Assembly (NCBI GenBank): GCA_018384745.1
Contig: JAHAYH010000137.1
Span: forward strand, 35,392 to 99,391
DNA length: 64,000 bases
Source: Caryophanon sp.
GTDB taxonomy: Bacteria; Bacillota; Bacilli; Bacillales_A; Planococcaceae
Reading direction: 5' to 3'
How positions within the stretch are numbered: the stretch's first letter is position 1; each line of letters opens with the position of its first letter. Positions 39,252 through 48,017 of the stretch are shown piece by piece. A program made the position numbers and the translations under genes. A model generated the notes under the pieces. The model searched no databases. It saw only the letters and a program-made list of their open reading frames with translations, and was not told the origin of the DNA.

Positions 39252-41867
39252 ATGACAAACGAAAAATTACTTTTACTAGACGGCAACAGCTTAGCATACC
39301 GCGCATTTTTTGCGTTGCCACCACTTACGAACCAAAACGGCATTCATACAAACGCGGTGTATGGTTTTACGATGATGCTCGATAAAATCATTACAGATGA
39401 GCAACCGACAAAAATGCTTGTAGCATTTGATGCAGGGAAAACAACATTCCGTCATAGCACGTTCACAGACTATAAAGGGGGACGTCAAAAAACACCACCT
39501 GAATTATCGGAGCAATTTCCATACATTCGCAAGCTCATTGATGCGTTTGGCATTGAGCGCTATGAGTTAGAGATGTATGAAGCAGATGATATTATCGGCA
39601 CGCTTGCCAAACAAGCAGAAGCACAAGGCATTGATGTCGTAATTGTATCAGGCGATAAAGATTTAACGCAGTTAGCGACGGACAAAACGACCGTCTACAT
39701 TACGCGTAAAGGCATTACCGACATGGAAATGTATACACCTGCCCACATTTTCGAAAAGTACGGATTGACGCCGACACAAATTATCGATATGAAAGGGCTC
39801 ATGGGCGATGCATCCGATAACATTCCCGGTGTGCCTGGTGTCGGTGAGAAAACAGCGATTAAACTATTGACGGCACACGGCTCCGTTGAAGAAGTATATG
39901 CACATATTGATGACGTGAGCGGTGCGAAAATGAAAGAAAAGCTCATTGCCAATGAGCAGCAAGCATATATGAGTAAACAGCTAGCAACGATTCATACAGA
40001 TGTACCTATTACCATAACGGTACAGGACGTAGCGTATAGCGGTGCGAATGATGAAGCGCTGCGTGCCATTTATCAGGAGCTCGGCTTTAAAACGCTGTTA
40101 GAGAAGACTGATTTTGCGGTTGACGATACGCCGAAAGCCGAACTGGCGTATACGATTGTTCGTGATGTATCGACATTGCCAACAGAAGCAGCTGTCCATA
40201 TTGAATTGGAAAACGAGCACTATCATACGTGTGCGATTTTAGGCATGGCCATCGCTTCTGAAGACGGCGTACAGTATATTCCGTTTGATGCGATGCAAAC
40301 GGACGTTGTAAAAGCGTGGCTTGCGGACGAAACAGCGGTGAAGTATGTAACCGACCGTAAAGCAGCACAAGCAGCACTTGCGCGTCTGCAATTACCACTT
40401 GCTGGTGTTGCGTTTGATTTACTGCTTGCGACGTATATTGTGAACCCATCGTTATCAGGGGATGACGTAGCGACGCTTGTTGGTGAATTTAACTACCGTG
40501 ACGTGCAGCCAAATGACGATGTATACGGAAAAGGCGCAAAGCGTGCGATTCCAGAAGAAGCGCTTGTTGCAGAGCATGCAAGTCGAAAAGCTTTTGCAGT
40601 ATGGACGCTGCGTGAAACGATTGAAGCGCGCTTACGTGACAATGAGCAATACGAGCTGTATCATGCGCTTGAATTACCACTTGCACGCATTTTAGGGAAC
40701 ATGGAGTCAATTGGCATTACCGTAAGTAAAGAAACGCTTCGTGCAATGGGCGATGCGTTACGCGGACGCTTACAAGCGATTGAAGCAGCGATTTATGACG
40801 CAGCAGGGGAAACGTTTAACATTAATTCACCGAAGCAGCTTGGTGTTATCTTATTTGAAAAGCTCGGCTTACCGGTCATTAAGAAGACGAAAACCGGTTA
40901 TTCAACAGCAGCAGACGTGCTTGAGAAGCTGCAGGGCGAGCATGCGATCATCGAGCATATTTTACTATACCGTCAGCTTGCAAAATTACAGTCGACGTAT
41001 ATTGAAGGGCTATTAAAAGAAGTGCATGACGATGGCAAAGTGCATACGCGCTTCCAGCAAGCGTTAACGTCAACAGGACGCTTAAGCTCGATTGAACCGA
41101 ACTTGCAAAACATTCCGATTCGCTTAGAGGAAGGGCGTAAAATTCGACAAGCATTTGTGCCATCACGTCCAGATTGGTATTTATTTGCGGCCGATTATTC
41201 GCAAATTGAGCTGCGCGTATTAGCACATATGTGTGAAGACGAAGCACTTGTAGAAGCGTTTAATACAGGAATGGATATCCATACACGTACCGCGATGGAC
41301 GTTTTCCATGTGCGTGCAGAAGACGTCGATTCAAACATGCGCCGTGCTGCAAAAGCGGTGAACTTTGGCATTGTGTACGGCATTAGCGATTACGGTTTAT
41401 CACAAAACTTAAACATTACACGGAAAGAAGCGGCTGATTTTATTAAGCGTTATTTAGAAAGCTTCCCAGGTGTTCAACAGTATATGGACCGCGTCGTAAA
41501 GCAAGCAAAAACAGACGGGTATGTCACAACGATGTTAAACCGTCGTCGTTACTTACCAGAAATTAATAGCTCAAACTTTAATTTACGTAGCTTTGCGGAA
41601 CGTACGGCGATGAATACGCCAATTCAAGGGTCAGCAGCAGACATTATTAAAAAGGCGATGATCGATATGGATGCGCGCTTACAAGCAGAAGGGTTACAAT
41701 CAACGTTATTATTACAAGTACACGATGAGCTTATTTTTGAAGGACCGGCTGAGGAAATGGACGTGCTTGCACGCATTGTACCAGAAGTGATGGAACAAGC
41801 GGTGCAGTTATCGGTGCCATTGAAGGTCGACTTTAGCTATGGCAAAACGTGGTACGATGCAAAATAA
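39252..41867 (+). CDS. polA: DNA polymerase I
   Basis: Repair and Okazaki-fragment maturation polymerase. 871 residues: 5'-nuclease domain (1-290; LLLLDGNSLAYRAFFALPPL, YEADDIIGTLAKQAE, GDASDNIPGVPGVGEKTA), a vestigial 3'-5' exonuclease domain (about 300-465) in which the DxE proofreading motif is replaced (HIELEN), and the polymerase domain with motif A DYSQIELRVLAH, the O helix RRAAKAVNFGIVYGIS and motif C LLQVHDELIFE. Lack of proofreading residues is usual for Bacillus Pol I. The start at 39252 follows AAAGGAGAT. First gene of polA-mutM-coaE. Confidence 0.98.
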   Translation: MTNEKLLLLDGNSLAYRAFFALPPLTNQNGIHTNAVYGFTMMLDKIITDEQPTKMLVAFDAGKTTFRHSTFTDYKGGRQKTPPELSEQFPYIRKLIDAFGIERYELEMYEADDIIGTLAKQAEAQGIDVVIVSGDKDLTQLATDKTTVYITRKGITDMEMYTPAHIFEKYGLTPTQIIDMKGLMGDASDNIPGVPGVGEKTAIKLLTAHGSVEEVYAHIDDVSGAKMKEKLIANEQQAYMSKQLATIHTDVPITITVQDVAYSGANDEALRAIYQELGFKTLLEKTDFAVDDTPKAELAYTIVRDVSTLPTEAAVHIELENEHYHTCAILGMAIASEDGVQYIPFDAMQTDVVKAWLADETAVKYVTDRKAAQAALARLQLPLAGVAFDLLLATYIVNPSLSGDDVATLVGEFNYRDVQPNDDVYGKGAKRAIPEEALVAEHASRKAFAVWTLRETIEARLRDNEQYELYHALELPLARILGNMESIGITVSKETLRAMGDALRGRLQAIEAAIYDAAGETFNINSPKQLGVILFEKLGLPVIKKTKTGYSTAADVLEKLQGEHAIIEHILLYRQLAKLQSTYIEGLLKEVHDDGKVHTRFQQALTSTGRLSSIEPNLQNIPIRLEEGRKIRQAFVPSRPDWYLFAADYSQIELRVLAHMCEDEALVEAFNTGMDIHTRTAMDVFHVRAEDVDSNMRRAAKAVNFGIVYGISDYGLSQNLNITRKEAADFIKRYLESFPGVQQYMDRVVKQAKTDGYVTTMLNRRRYLPEINSSNFNLRSFAERTAMNTPIQGSAADIIKKAMIDMDARLQAEGLQSTLLLQVHDELIFEGPAEEMDVLARIVPEVMEQAVQLSVPLKVDFSYGKTWYDAK

Positions 41868-41876
41868 GGAGAACTT

Positions 41877-42746
41877 ATGCCAGAATTACCAGAAGTAGAA
41901 GGGGTCGTACGTCAGCTACGCCCCGTTGCAGAACAAAAAACGATTACACATGTACAATTATCCGAAACGATTTATACATCAAAGGAAGCGGGGAAAGAGT
42001 GCATCGTGAAAGTGCTCGCTCCGCATGACTTTGAACGAATGATGACCGGCATGACGATTACAGACGTGTCGCGTCGTGCAAAATACATTTATATGACGCT
42101 CACAAAAGATGGCCGCACGTATTTACTCGCTAGCCATTTAGGCATGAGCGGTGCATGGTTTGACGTAGCGAGCATTGAAGACATTCCAGATGCGAAATAT
42201 CAAAAGCATGCGCATGCGATCTTTACGTTAAACAATGGGCGTTTACTCGTATTTTCAGACATTCGTCGCTTTGGCGAGCTGCGTTTATTACAGGAAGCGG
42301 CTGATTACCCACCGCTGTTGCTCATGGCACCAGAGCCGTTTGACGACGATGCTTGTGCGTATTTTATTGAAAAAACAACGTTGAAAAAATATGCGAATAA
42401 GCCAATCAAAGCGGTCATTATGGATGGGCATATCATTTCAGGCTGCGGCAATATTTATGCGACCGAAGCGCTTTATTTGGAGCGCATTCGCCCGCAAACG
42501 ATTACGCATACATTAAGCGATGCGCAAAAACGTGCACTGTTTGCCCAAATTGTGCGCATTTTACACGAGAGCATCGAGGTGGGCGGTTCGACCATTTCAG
42601 ATTATCGAAACGTTAACGGTGAAGCAGGGGGCATGCAGCATCGATTGAAAATGTATGGCAAAAAGCAATGTGCATGTGGGACAGCTACTGAATCGCTCGT
42701 CATCGGTGGGCGCACGTCGGTGTATTGCCCAAATTGTCAGCAATAA
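41877..42746 (+). CDS. mutM: Formamidopyrimidine-DNA glycosylase (Fpg/MutM)
   Basis: Bifunctional glycosylase/AP lyase that removes 8-oxoguanine. 289 residues. The N-terminal catalytic Pro2-Glu3 is present in MPELPEVEGVV, the DNA-contact lysine in SRRAKYIYM, the helix-two-turn-helix in SGCGNIYATEALYLERIRPQ and the finger arginine in IGGRTSVYCPNC. The zinc ribbon is unusual: its first cysteine pair is C-x-C (QCACG) rather than C-x2-C, with the preceding hairpin about 3 residues shorter than usual. It is 9 bp after polA, and coaE follows 12 bp later, as in other Bacillales. Confidence 0.96.
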   Translation: MPELPEVEGVVRQLRPVAEQKTITHVQLSETIYTSKEAGKECIVKVLAPHDFERMMTGMTITDVSRRAKYIYMTLTKDGRTYLLASHLGMSGAWFDVASIEDIPDAKYQKHAHAIFTLNNGRLLVFSDIRRFGELRLLQEAADYPPLLLMAPEPFDDDACAYFIEKTTLKKYANKPIKAVIMDGHIISGCGNIYATEALYLERIRPQTITHTLSDAQKRALFAQIVRILHESIEVGGSTISDYRNVNGEAGGMQHRLKMYGKKQCACGTATESLVIGGRTSVYCPNCQQ

Positions 42747-42758
42747 GGGGGATTTTTC

Positions 42759-43349
42759 ATGATTATTGGATTAACGGGTAGCATCGCAACGGGAAAGAGT
42801 ACCGTCGCGAATATGCTGCGTGAGTACGGGTTACCGATTGTCGATGCCGATGTCATTGCGCGACAAGTGGTGGCACCTGGGACAACAACGCTTGCGCAAA
42901 TTGTAGAAGCATTTGGACCAGAAACGTTACTTGAAGATGGGACGATGAATCGCGCGTATATCGGTCAGCAAATTTTCCATGAGCCAGACAAGCGCGCGTT
43001 GTTAAACGGTATCATTCATCCTGCGATTCGTGCGGAAATGCTGGCGCAGCGCGATGCGTATGTCGAAGCGGGACAGCATGTCGTGATGGACATTCCGTTA
43101 CTGTTTGAAAGTAAGCTTATGCATTATGTAGAAAACATTTTAGTCGTCGCTGTGAGCGAGGACACACAGCTTGCGCGGTTAATGGCACGTAACGATTTAA
43201 GTGAAGCGGACGCACGCGCACGCATCGCATCGCAAATGCCGATCCGTGAAAAAATAGACGGGGCAGACGCAGTCCTACACAATGACGGCTCGTTGGACGA
43301 AACAAAAGCGCAATTACATGCGATTTTGGAAAAGTGGGGCGTAATATAA
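42759..43349 (+). CDS. coaE: Dephospho-CoA kinase
   Basis: Final step of coenzyme A synthesis: phosphorylates dephospho-CoA. 196 residues. P-loop IIGLTGSIATGKSTVANML at the start, the substrate Asp region VDADVIARQVVAPG, and IPLLFESKL are family marks. AAGGGGG precedes the ATG. It is the third gene of the polA-mutM-coaE operon; ytaF and ytcD, present at this point in B. subtilis, are missing. Confidence 0.97.
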   Translation: MIIGLTGSIATGKSTVANMLREYGLPIVDADVIARQVVAPGTTTLAQIVEAFGPETLLEDGTMNRAYIGQQIFHEPDKRALLNGIIHPAIRAEMLAQRDAYVEAGQHVVMDIPLLFESKLMHYVENILVVAVSEDTQLARLMARNDLSEADARARIASQMPIREKIDGADAVLHNDGSLDETKAQLHAILEKWGVI

Positions 43350-43359
43350 CCCGAAAAAT

Positions 43360-43393
43360 AAAACAAGAGAATGCTTAAATTCTCTTGTTTTTT
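43360..43393 (+). terminator. polA-mutM-coaE operon terminator
   Basis: AAACAAGAGAA pairs with TTCTCTTGTTT around TGCTTAAA, followed by a T-run. Confidence 0.9.
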
Positions 43394-43462
43394 GTCCTTC
43401 AAACTGTATATATAGCGATATTGTAGTTATTTGTTTTTTCGGAAAAATTTTATTATTTTATT

Positions 43463-43473
43463 TGTGACACATT
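43463..43473 (+). promoter_or_regulatory. Candidate CcpN site, upstream copy
   Basis: TGTGACACATT matches the CcpN consensus TRTGHYATAYW, as I recall it, at 10 of 11 positions. It lies 32 bp (about three helical turns) upstream of the full match on the -10 box. Confidence 0.45.
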
Positions 43474-43477
43474 ATTG

Positions 43478-43505
43478 TTGGCAAATACATGTAATATGTT
43501 ATACT
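43478..43505 (+). promoter_or_regulatory. gapB promoter with overlapping CcpN-like operator
   Basis: -35 TTGGCA (43478-43483) and -10 TATACT (43500-43505), spacer 16 nt. TATGTTATACT (43495-43505) is a full 11/11 match to the CcpN consensus TRTGHYATAYW and covers the -10 box. This agrees with glucose repression of gapB by CcpN known in B. subtilis. The ccpN gene is not in the window. Confidence 0.65.
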
Positions 43506-43561
43506 AATTCACAGATAATCAATTTGTATATAAACAAGGCAAATGCAGGAGGAAAAATATA

Positions 43562-44581
43562 ATGACAGTTTCTATCGCAATCAATGGTTTTGGACGTATC
43601 GGACGTATGGTGTTCCGTCAAGCAATGTTACAAGAGGACTTAAACGTAGTAGCAATTAACGCAAGCTACCCAGTTGAAACGTTAGCACACTTAATTAAAT
43701 ATGATACAACGCACGGCGTATACGAAGGTACAGTAGAAACTGCCGAAAACGCATTAATCGTCAACGGTAAAGAAGTGAAAATCGTGAGCGAGCGTGACCC
43801 ATTATTATTACCTTGGAAAGAGTTAAACGTTGATGTCGTGATCGAAGCAACAGGTAAATTCAACGAGCGTAGCGGTGCAGCAAAACATATCGAAGCGGGC
43901 GCGAAAAAAGTAATTTTAACAGCTCCTGGTAAAAACGAAGATATTACAGTTGTATTAGGTGTAAATGATGACAAGCTTGATTTATCAAAACATGAAATCA
44001 TTTCAAACGCTTCTTGTACAACAAACTGTTTAGCACCAGTTGCTAAAGTGTTAAACGACGAGTTTGGCATCGTTAACGGTTTAATGACAACTGTACATGC
44101 GTATACAAATGACCAAAAGAACTTAGATAACCCACATAAAGATTTACGTCGTGCACGTGCATGTGCGCAATCAATTATCCCAACATCTACTGGTGCAGCA
44201 AAAGCATTACGCCTTGTGTTACCAGAATTAGATGGCAAAATTCACGGTATGGCATTACGCGTACCAACACCAAACGTGTCACTTGTTGACTTAGTTGTTG
44301 ATGTTGAGCGTGACGTAACAGCTGAAGAAGTAAACGAAGCATTCAAAAAAGCAGCAGCTGGCAAAATGAACGGTATTTTAAACTTCACAATGGAGCCGTT
44401 AGTATCTTCTGACTTCAACACAACGAAGTATTCTTCTACAGTAGACGGTTTAACAACAATGGTATTAGGCGATCGCAAAGTGAAAGTAATCGCTTGGTAT
44501 GACAACGAGTGGGGCTACTCTGCACGCGTTGTAGACTTAACACGTAAAATTGTGAATGAATTAGCAGCTGTACAAGCATAA
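43562..44581 (+). CDS. gapB: Glyceraldehyde-3-phosphate dehydrogenase, gluconeogenic type GapB
   Basis: Runs the triose-phosphate step in the gluconeogenic direction, normally with NADP. 339 residues: Rossmann motif INGFGRIGRMVFRQAM, catalytic cysteine in SNASCTTNCLAPVAKVL, and ALRVPTPNVSLVDLVVDVERDVTAEEVN. NASYPVETLAHLIKYDTTHG, with no Asp after the second strand (NAS rather than NDL), supports GapB rather than glycolytic GapA. Position between coaE and nrdR is that of B. subtilis gapB; speD, normally next, is absent. Confidence 0.95.
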   Translation: MTVSIAINGFGRIGRMVFRQAMLQEDLNVVAINASYPVETLAHLIKYDTTHGVYEGTVETAENALIVNGKEVKIVSERDPLLLPWKELNVDVVIEATGKFNERSGAAKHIEAGAKKVILTAPGKNEDITVVLGVNDDKLDLSKHEIISNASCTTNCLAPVAKVLNDEFGIVNGLMTTVHAYTNDQKNLDNPHKDLRRARACAQSIIPTSTGAAKALRLVLPELDGKIHGMALRVPTPNVSLVDLVVDVERDVTAEEVNEAFKKAAAGKMNGILNFTMEPLVSSDFNTTKYSSTVDGLTTMVLGDRKVKVIAWYDNEWGYSARVVDLTRKIVNELAAVQA

Positions 44582-44612
44582 TTGTCGTAATTTCATACGA
44601 TGACGCAACGAG

Positions 44613-44648
44613 CAGGAAGAAATGTTTTATTTCTTCCTGTTTTTTTGT
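44613..44648 (+). terminator. gapB terminator
   Basis: CAGGAAGAAAT pairs with ATTTCTTCCTG around GTTTT, followed by T7. Confidence 0.92.
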
Positions 44649-44890
44649 CGTTATTTTGCATAATTATACTGTTTAATCATTTGTCATTCATTGTTCGTTC
44701 GCCATATTTTCAAGCGCTACTATTTATGGTAGAATAATAAGTTCTTAAAGCCTTTTTTACGTCACTTTGTGCGAACAACTAGACGAAAAAACGCATGTGT
44801 CCGATGAATATTTGATATAATAAACGTATGGAAATGACCAATACTGCATATATGAACATAAATTTGTAAGAAGAGCAGGAGAAAACGAAT
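44649..44890. other. AT-rich gap upstream of nrdR
   Basis: Remainder of a 309-bp gap. It contains a TATAAT (44816-44821) that may be the -10 box for nrdR, but no good -35 box is visible. No ORF and no strong hairpin. Confidence 0.45.
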
Positions 44891-45358
44891 ATGAGATGTC
44901 CCGCATGTCAACATAATGGGACGCGTGTTGTAGACTCTCGGCCGGTCGATGATAATAAAGAAATTCGTCGTCGTCGTGAATGTGAAGCATGCGCGTTTCG
45001 TTTTACAACATTTGAACGAATTGAAGAAACGCCGCTAATTGTCGTGAAAAAAGATGGTTCACGTGAAGAGTTTTCGCGTGAAAAAATTTTACGCGGTTTA
45101 ATTCGTGCGTGTGAAAAGCGTCCGATTAGTTTAGAAGAATTAGAAAGCGTTGTGCACTTTATTGAAAATGAATTGCGTCGTCTTGGCCAATCCGAAGTGC
45201 AATCCGAAGCGGTTGGTGAAATGGCGATGGAGCGACTATCGATTATTGATGAAGTCGCTTACGTGCGCTTTGCTTCTGTGTATCGTCAATATCAAGATAT
45301 TAATGTGTTTATTACGGAGCTAAAAGAGCTGCGTTTAAAACAACAACACAAAGAATAG
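44891..45358 (+). CDS. nrdR: Transcriptional repressor NrdR
   Basis: ATP/dATP-sensing repressor of ribonucleotide reductase genes. 155 residues: N-terminal zinc ribbon [18 protein letters not shown] and [17 protein letters not shown] with four cysteines, followed by an ATP-cone domain ([28 protein letters not shown]). AGCAGGAG precedes the start. It leads the nrdR-dnaB-dnaI replication operon, as in B. subtilis. Confidence 0.97.
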   Translation: MRCPACQHNGTRVVDSRPVDDNKEIRRRRECEACAFRFTTFERIEETPLIVVKKDGSREEFSREKILRGLIRACEKRPISLEELESVVHFIENELRRLGQSEVQSEAVGEMAMERLSIIDEVAYVRFASVYRQYQDINVFITELKELRLKQQHKE

Positions 45359-45373
45359 AAAGGATGGAGACGA

Positions 45374-46750
45374 ATGCATATTTTAAATGAACTGCACGCA
45401 ACGGATTCGTATGAAATTCGTCTCCCTCACAACTTGTCGACGTATGAACGCCAATTGATCACGCTGTTTTATCAGCCGATTATTGGCGCGGATGCGGTAA
45501 CGATGTATTTAACGATGTGGACCGAAGCGGAATACGAAACGGACTTACAAGTGCATTACTACTTAATGAATGTGCTTGGTCAACCGCTGCGTAAAATTTT
45601 TGAATCACGTGCAACGCTTGAAGCGATTGGCTTATTGCGTACTTTTTCAAAGCCTGCTGATACAGGGCAGCATTTTTTATATGAATTAGTACGCCCGTTA
45701 GATGCGGATAAATTTTTTAACGATCCGTTATTATCGATGTTTTTATTTAGCAAAATTGGGGAGCCCGCTTATCGAAAGCTACGCGCCCGTTTCATACGAC
45801 CGAAGCGAGATGACGCATACCGTGAAGTAACGCGTTCATTTGTCGATGTATTTGTGCCGGTGCAATTAAACATGCCGCAAGATTTAGCGCAGCCACCGAA
45901 GTTGCAACAAGCAAATGGCTACCCGTTTTATTATACGAACTTTGATTTTACGTTGCTGCGTGCGGGGTTATCTGAGCAGCTCGTACCAGCCGCTGCATTA
46001 ACGCAATCGGCAAAGGAGCTCATTGCGAAGCTTGCTTTTTTATATCAACTCACACCGCTTGATATGCAAAAGGTTGTCATTGCGGCACTCGATGAGCAAA
46101 ATGAATTGCCGCATAAGCGATTAGTGCAAGAAGCGCGTGCCCATTATAAAATGACTAAATCAAAAGATATGCCGCTGCTCGAAAAGCGTATTCAGTTGCA
46201 GCCGCAAGAGGTAGCACCGGACAATCGCACGTTAACAAAAGATGAGCAAAAGCATTTGTATTGGGCGCAAACGTCGCCAATTGATGCGCTGCGCAACCTT
46301 TCAGGTGATAAGGAACCACCGCGTGCGACCGTTGAAATCGTTGAAGCGCTTGTACTGGAATACGGTCTTGAAATTCAAGTCGTCAATGCGCTTGTTGAAT
46401 ATGTCATGTTAACAACGGATATGAAGCTGCCGCGCAAATACGTTGAGACAATTGCTGGGCATTGGCAGCGCAAAAATGTCACGACGGCGCAACAAGCGAT
46501 GGATTTAGCCCGTACAGAACATGATCAATACCGCGCGTGGAAAGAAAAAGATGCAACGAAAGCGACAACTGCGCGCAAGTATACACCAAAGCAAGGCTCA
46601 GTGCGTGTTGAGAAATTGCCGGACTGGTTTGAAACACGCCATGAGAAAACAGAAGAACAATTATCAAAAGAGCAAGAAGAAGAGCTGGAGGCAAAACGTC
46701 AACAGATGCTAGAAAGTTTAGGCTTAGCTGATGGAGAGGTGGGGCAATAA
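45374..46750 (+). CDS. dnaB: Replication initiation and membrane attachment protein DnaB (Firmicute type)
   Basis: Helicase co-loader acting with DnaD and DnaI at oriC and restart sites; not homologous to E. coli DnaB helicase. 458 residues with the N-terminal DnaB/DnaD winged-helix domain (LPHNLSTYERQLITLFYQPIIGADAVTMYLTMW) and a C-terminal DDBH2-type region (PRATVEIVEALVLEYGLEIQVVNALVEYVM) plus a basic/acidic tail. It shares one base with dnaI (TAATG). Confidence 0.95.
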   Translation: MHILNELHATDSYEIRLPHNLSTYERQLITLFYQPIIGADAVTMYLTMWTEAEYETDLQVHYYLMNVLGQPLRKIFESRATLEAIGLLRTFSKPADTGQHFLYELVRPLDADKFFNDPLLSMFLFSKIGEPAYRKLRARFIRPKRDDAYREVTRSFVDVFVPVQLNMPQDLAQPPKLQQANGYPFYYTNFDFTLLRAGLSEQLVPAAALTQSAKELIAKLAFLYQLTPLDMQKVVIAALDEQNELPHKRLVQEARAHYKMTKSKDMPLLEKRIQLQPQEVAPDNRTLTKDEQKHLYWAQTSPIDALRNLSGDKEPPRATVEIVEALVLEYGLEIQVVNALVEYVMLTTDMKLPRKYVETIAGHWQRKNVTTAQQAMDLARTEHDQYRAWKEKDATKATTARKYTPKQGSVRVEKLPDWFETRHEKTEEQLSKEQEEELEAKRQQMLESLGLADGEVGQ

Positions 46751-47679
46751 TGGAACCGATTAATGAAGCGATGAAACGTGCAATGCCTGTCAGTTTTAAG
46801 GAGCGTTATGAACAACTGAAGCGAGAGATTTTAGAAGAGCCACGTATTCGGTCATTTTTGCTCGCGAATCGTGCGGAGCTAACAGAGGACGCGGTGAACC
46901 GTAGCATTCCGAAATTACAGGAATTTTTAAATCAAAGTGCAACATGTTGTGGAGCAAGTGAAACGGGAAGTTGTACGAATATGATGAATGGCATGATTCC
47001 TGAATTGTTTATCGTGCGCGGGACAATTGACATCCGTTATCGCGCATGTTCACAAAAAATAGTAGAGGAAGATCGCCGTAACATTTCGGATCGTATTGCG
47101 AGCATGTATATGCCAAAGGATGTATTAAACGGTAGATTAAAAGATTTAAAATTAGGGCCTACAAGAATGGATGTTTTTGAAAAAGTGGTCGCCTTTTTAA
47201 AAGCTACGCAATCAGGAAGCATGCCATCTAAAGGGTTATATATATACGGGAAATTCGGTGTAGGAAAATCATTTGTCATCGGCACGATTGCCAATGAATT
47301 AGCACATTTAGGCATTCAATGTGTCGTTGTATTTGTACCGGAGTTTTTAAGAGAGTTAAAAACAGCTATTGGAGACAATACGTTACAGCAAAAAATTGAT
47401 TATGTAAAAAAAGCACCTGTACTCATGTTGGATGACTTAGGGGCGGAATCGTTAACAGCGTGGACGCGAGATGAAATTTTAGCAACGATTTTACATTACC
47501 GCATGAGCGAGCAATTGCCGACATTTATTACATCGAATTTTTCTTACGACGCACTAGAAGCGCATTTAACGCAAACGCAAAAAGGGGATCATGAGCCGAT
47601 CAAAGCAGCGCGTATTATGGAACGAATTAAAGTGATCACAGAGCCGATTGAAATGCTCGGTGATAACCGCCGTGACTAA
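46750..47679 (+). CDS. dnaI: Primosomal protein / helicase loader DnaI
   Basis: AAA+ ATPase that loads the replicative helicase. 309 residues: N-terminal helicase-interaction domain with a zinc site (ATCCGASETGSCTN; note the C-C and C spacing, with a later CSQ), then AAA+ core with Walker A YIYGKFGVGKSFVIG and Walker B VLMLDDLGAE. A sensor-type TFITSNFSYDALE and arginine finger ARIMERIKVI follow. The overlap with dnaB implies translational coupling. The thrS promoter starts 10 bp after its stop. Confidence 0.95.
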   Translation: MEPINEAMKRAMPVSFKERYEQLKREILEEPRIRSFLLANRAELTEDAVNRSIPKLQEFLNQSATCCGASETGSCTNMMNGMIPELFIVRGTIDIRYRACSQKIVEEDRRNISDRIASMYMPKDVLNGRLKDLKLGPTRMDVFEKVVAFLKATQSGSMPSKGLYIYGKFGVGKSFVIGTIANELAHLGIQCVVVFVPEFLRELKTAIGDNTLQQKIDYVKKAPVLMLDDLGAESLTAWTRDEILATILHYRMSEQLPTFITSNFSYDALEAHLTQTQKGDHEPIKAARIMERIKVITEPIEMLGDNRRD

Positions 47680-47689
47680 TTTTTCGTAG

Positions 47690-47718
47690 TTGCATTTTTG
47701 CAAAAACGCGCGTATACT
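47690..47718 (+). promoter_or_regulatory. thrS promoter
   Basis: -35 TTGCAT (47690-47695) and -10 TATACT (47713-47718), spacer 17 nt, placing the start of the T-box leader near 47725. Confidence 0.7.
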
Positions 47719-47724
47719 TTGGAA

Positions 47725-47977
47725 GTAATAAATACAATTATATGCGTTGAAAAGGACAACAAATATGTGCACCGCTTTATAAGAGAGGGAAGTCTCCGGC
47801 TGTAAGCTTCCTAAAGACGACATATATTTTACTACCTTGGAGCATCGGTCGGGCTAATCGATCGACGTTTAACAGTACGTTAACTGTCCGAGCTTCATTC
47901 AAAGCATATGCTTTGGAAGGAAGAAGGGTGGCACCACGAGCATACGCATCGTCCCTTTATAGGACGGTGCTTTTTTG
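47725..47977 (+). ncRNA. T-box leader of thrS (tRNA-Thr sensing)
   Basis: A leader of about 250 nt with the T-box AGGGTGGCACCACG (47925-47938) and an intrinsic terminator GCATCGTCC / GGACGGTGC followed by T6 (47946-47976). Stem I includes GGGAAG...CTTCC. Two threonine codons, ACT and ACC, lie side by side in the specifier area (TTTACTACC); I cannot say which is read. Uncharged tRNA-Thr should favour the antiterminator and thrS expression. Confidence 0.92.
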
Positions 47978-48017
47978 TGTCCACTTCCACATTATTCAAT
48001 TAAAAGGAGAGACTTGT

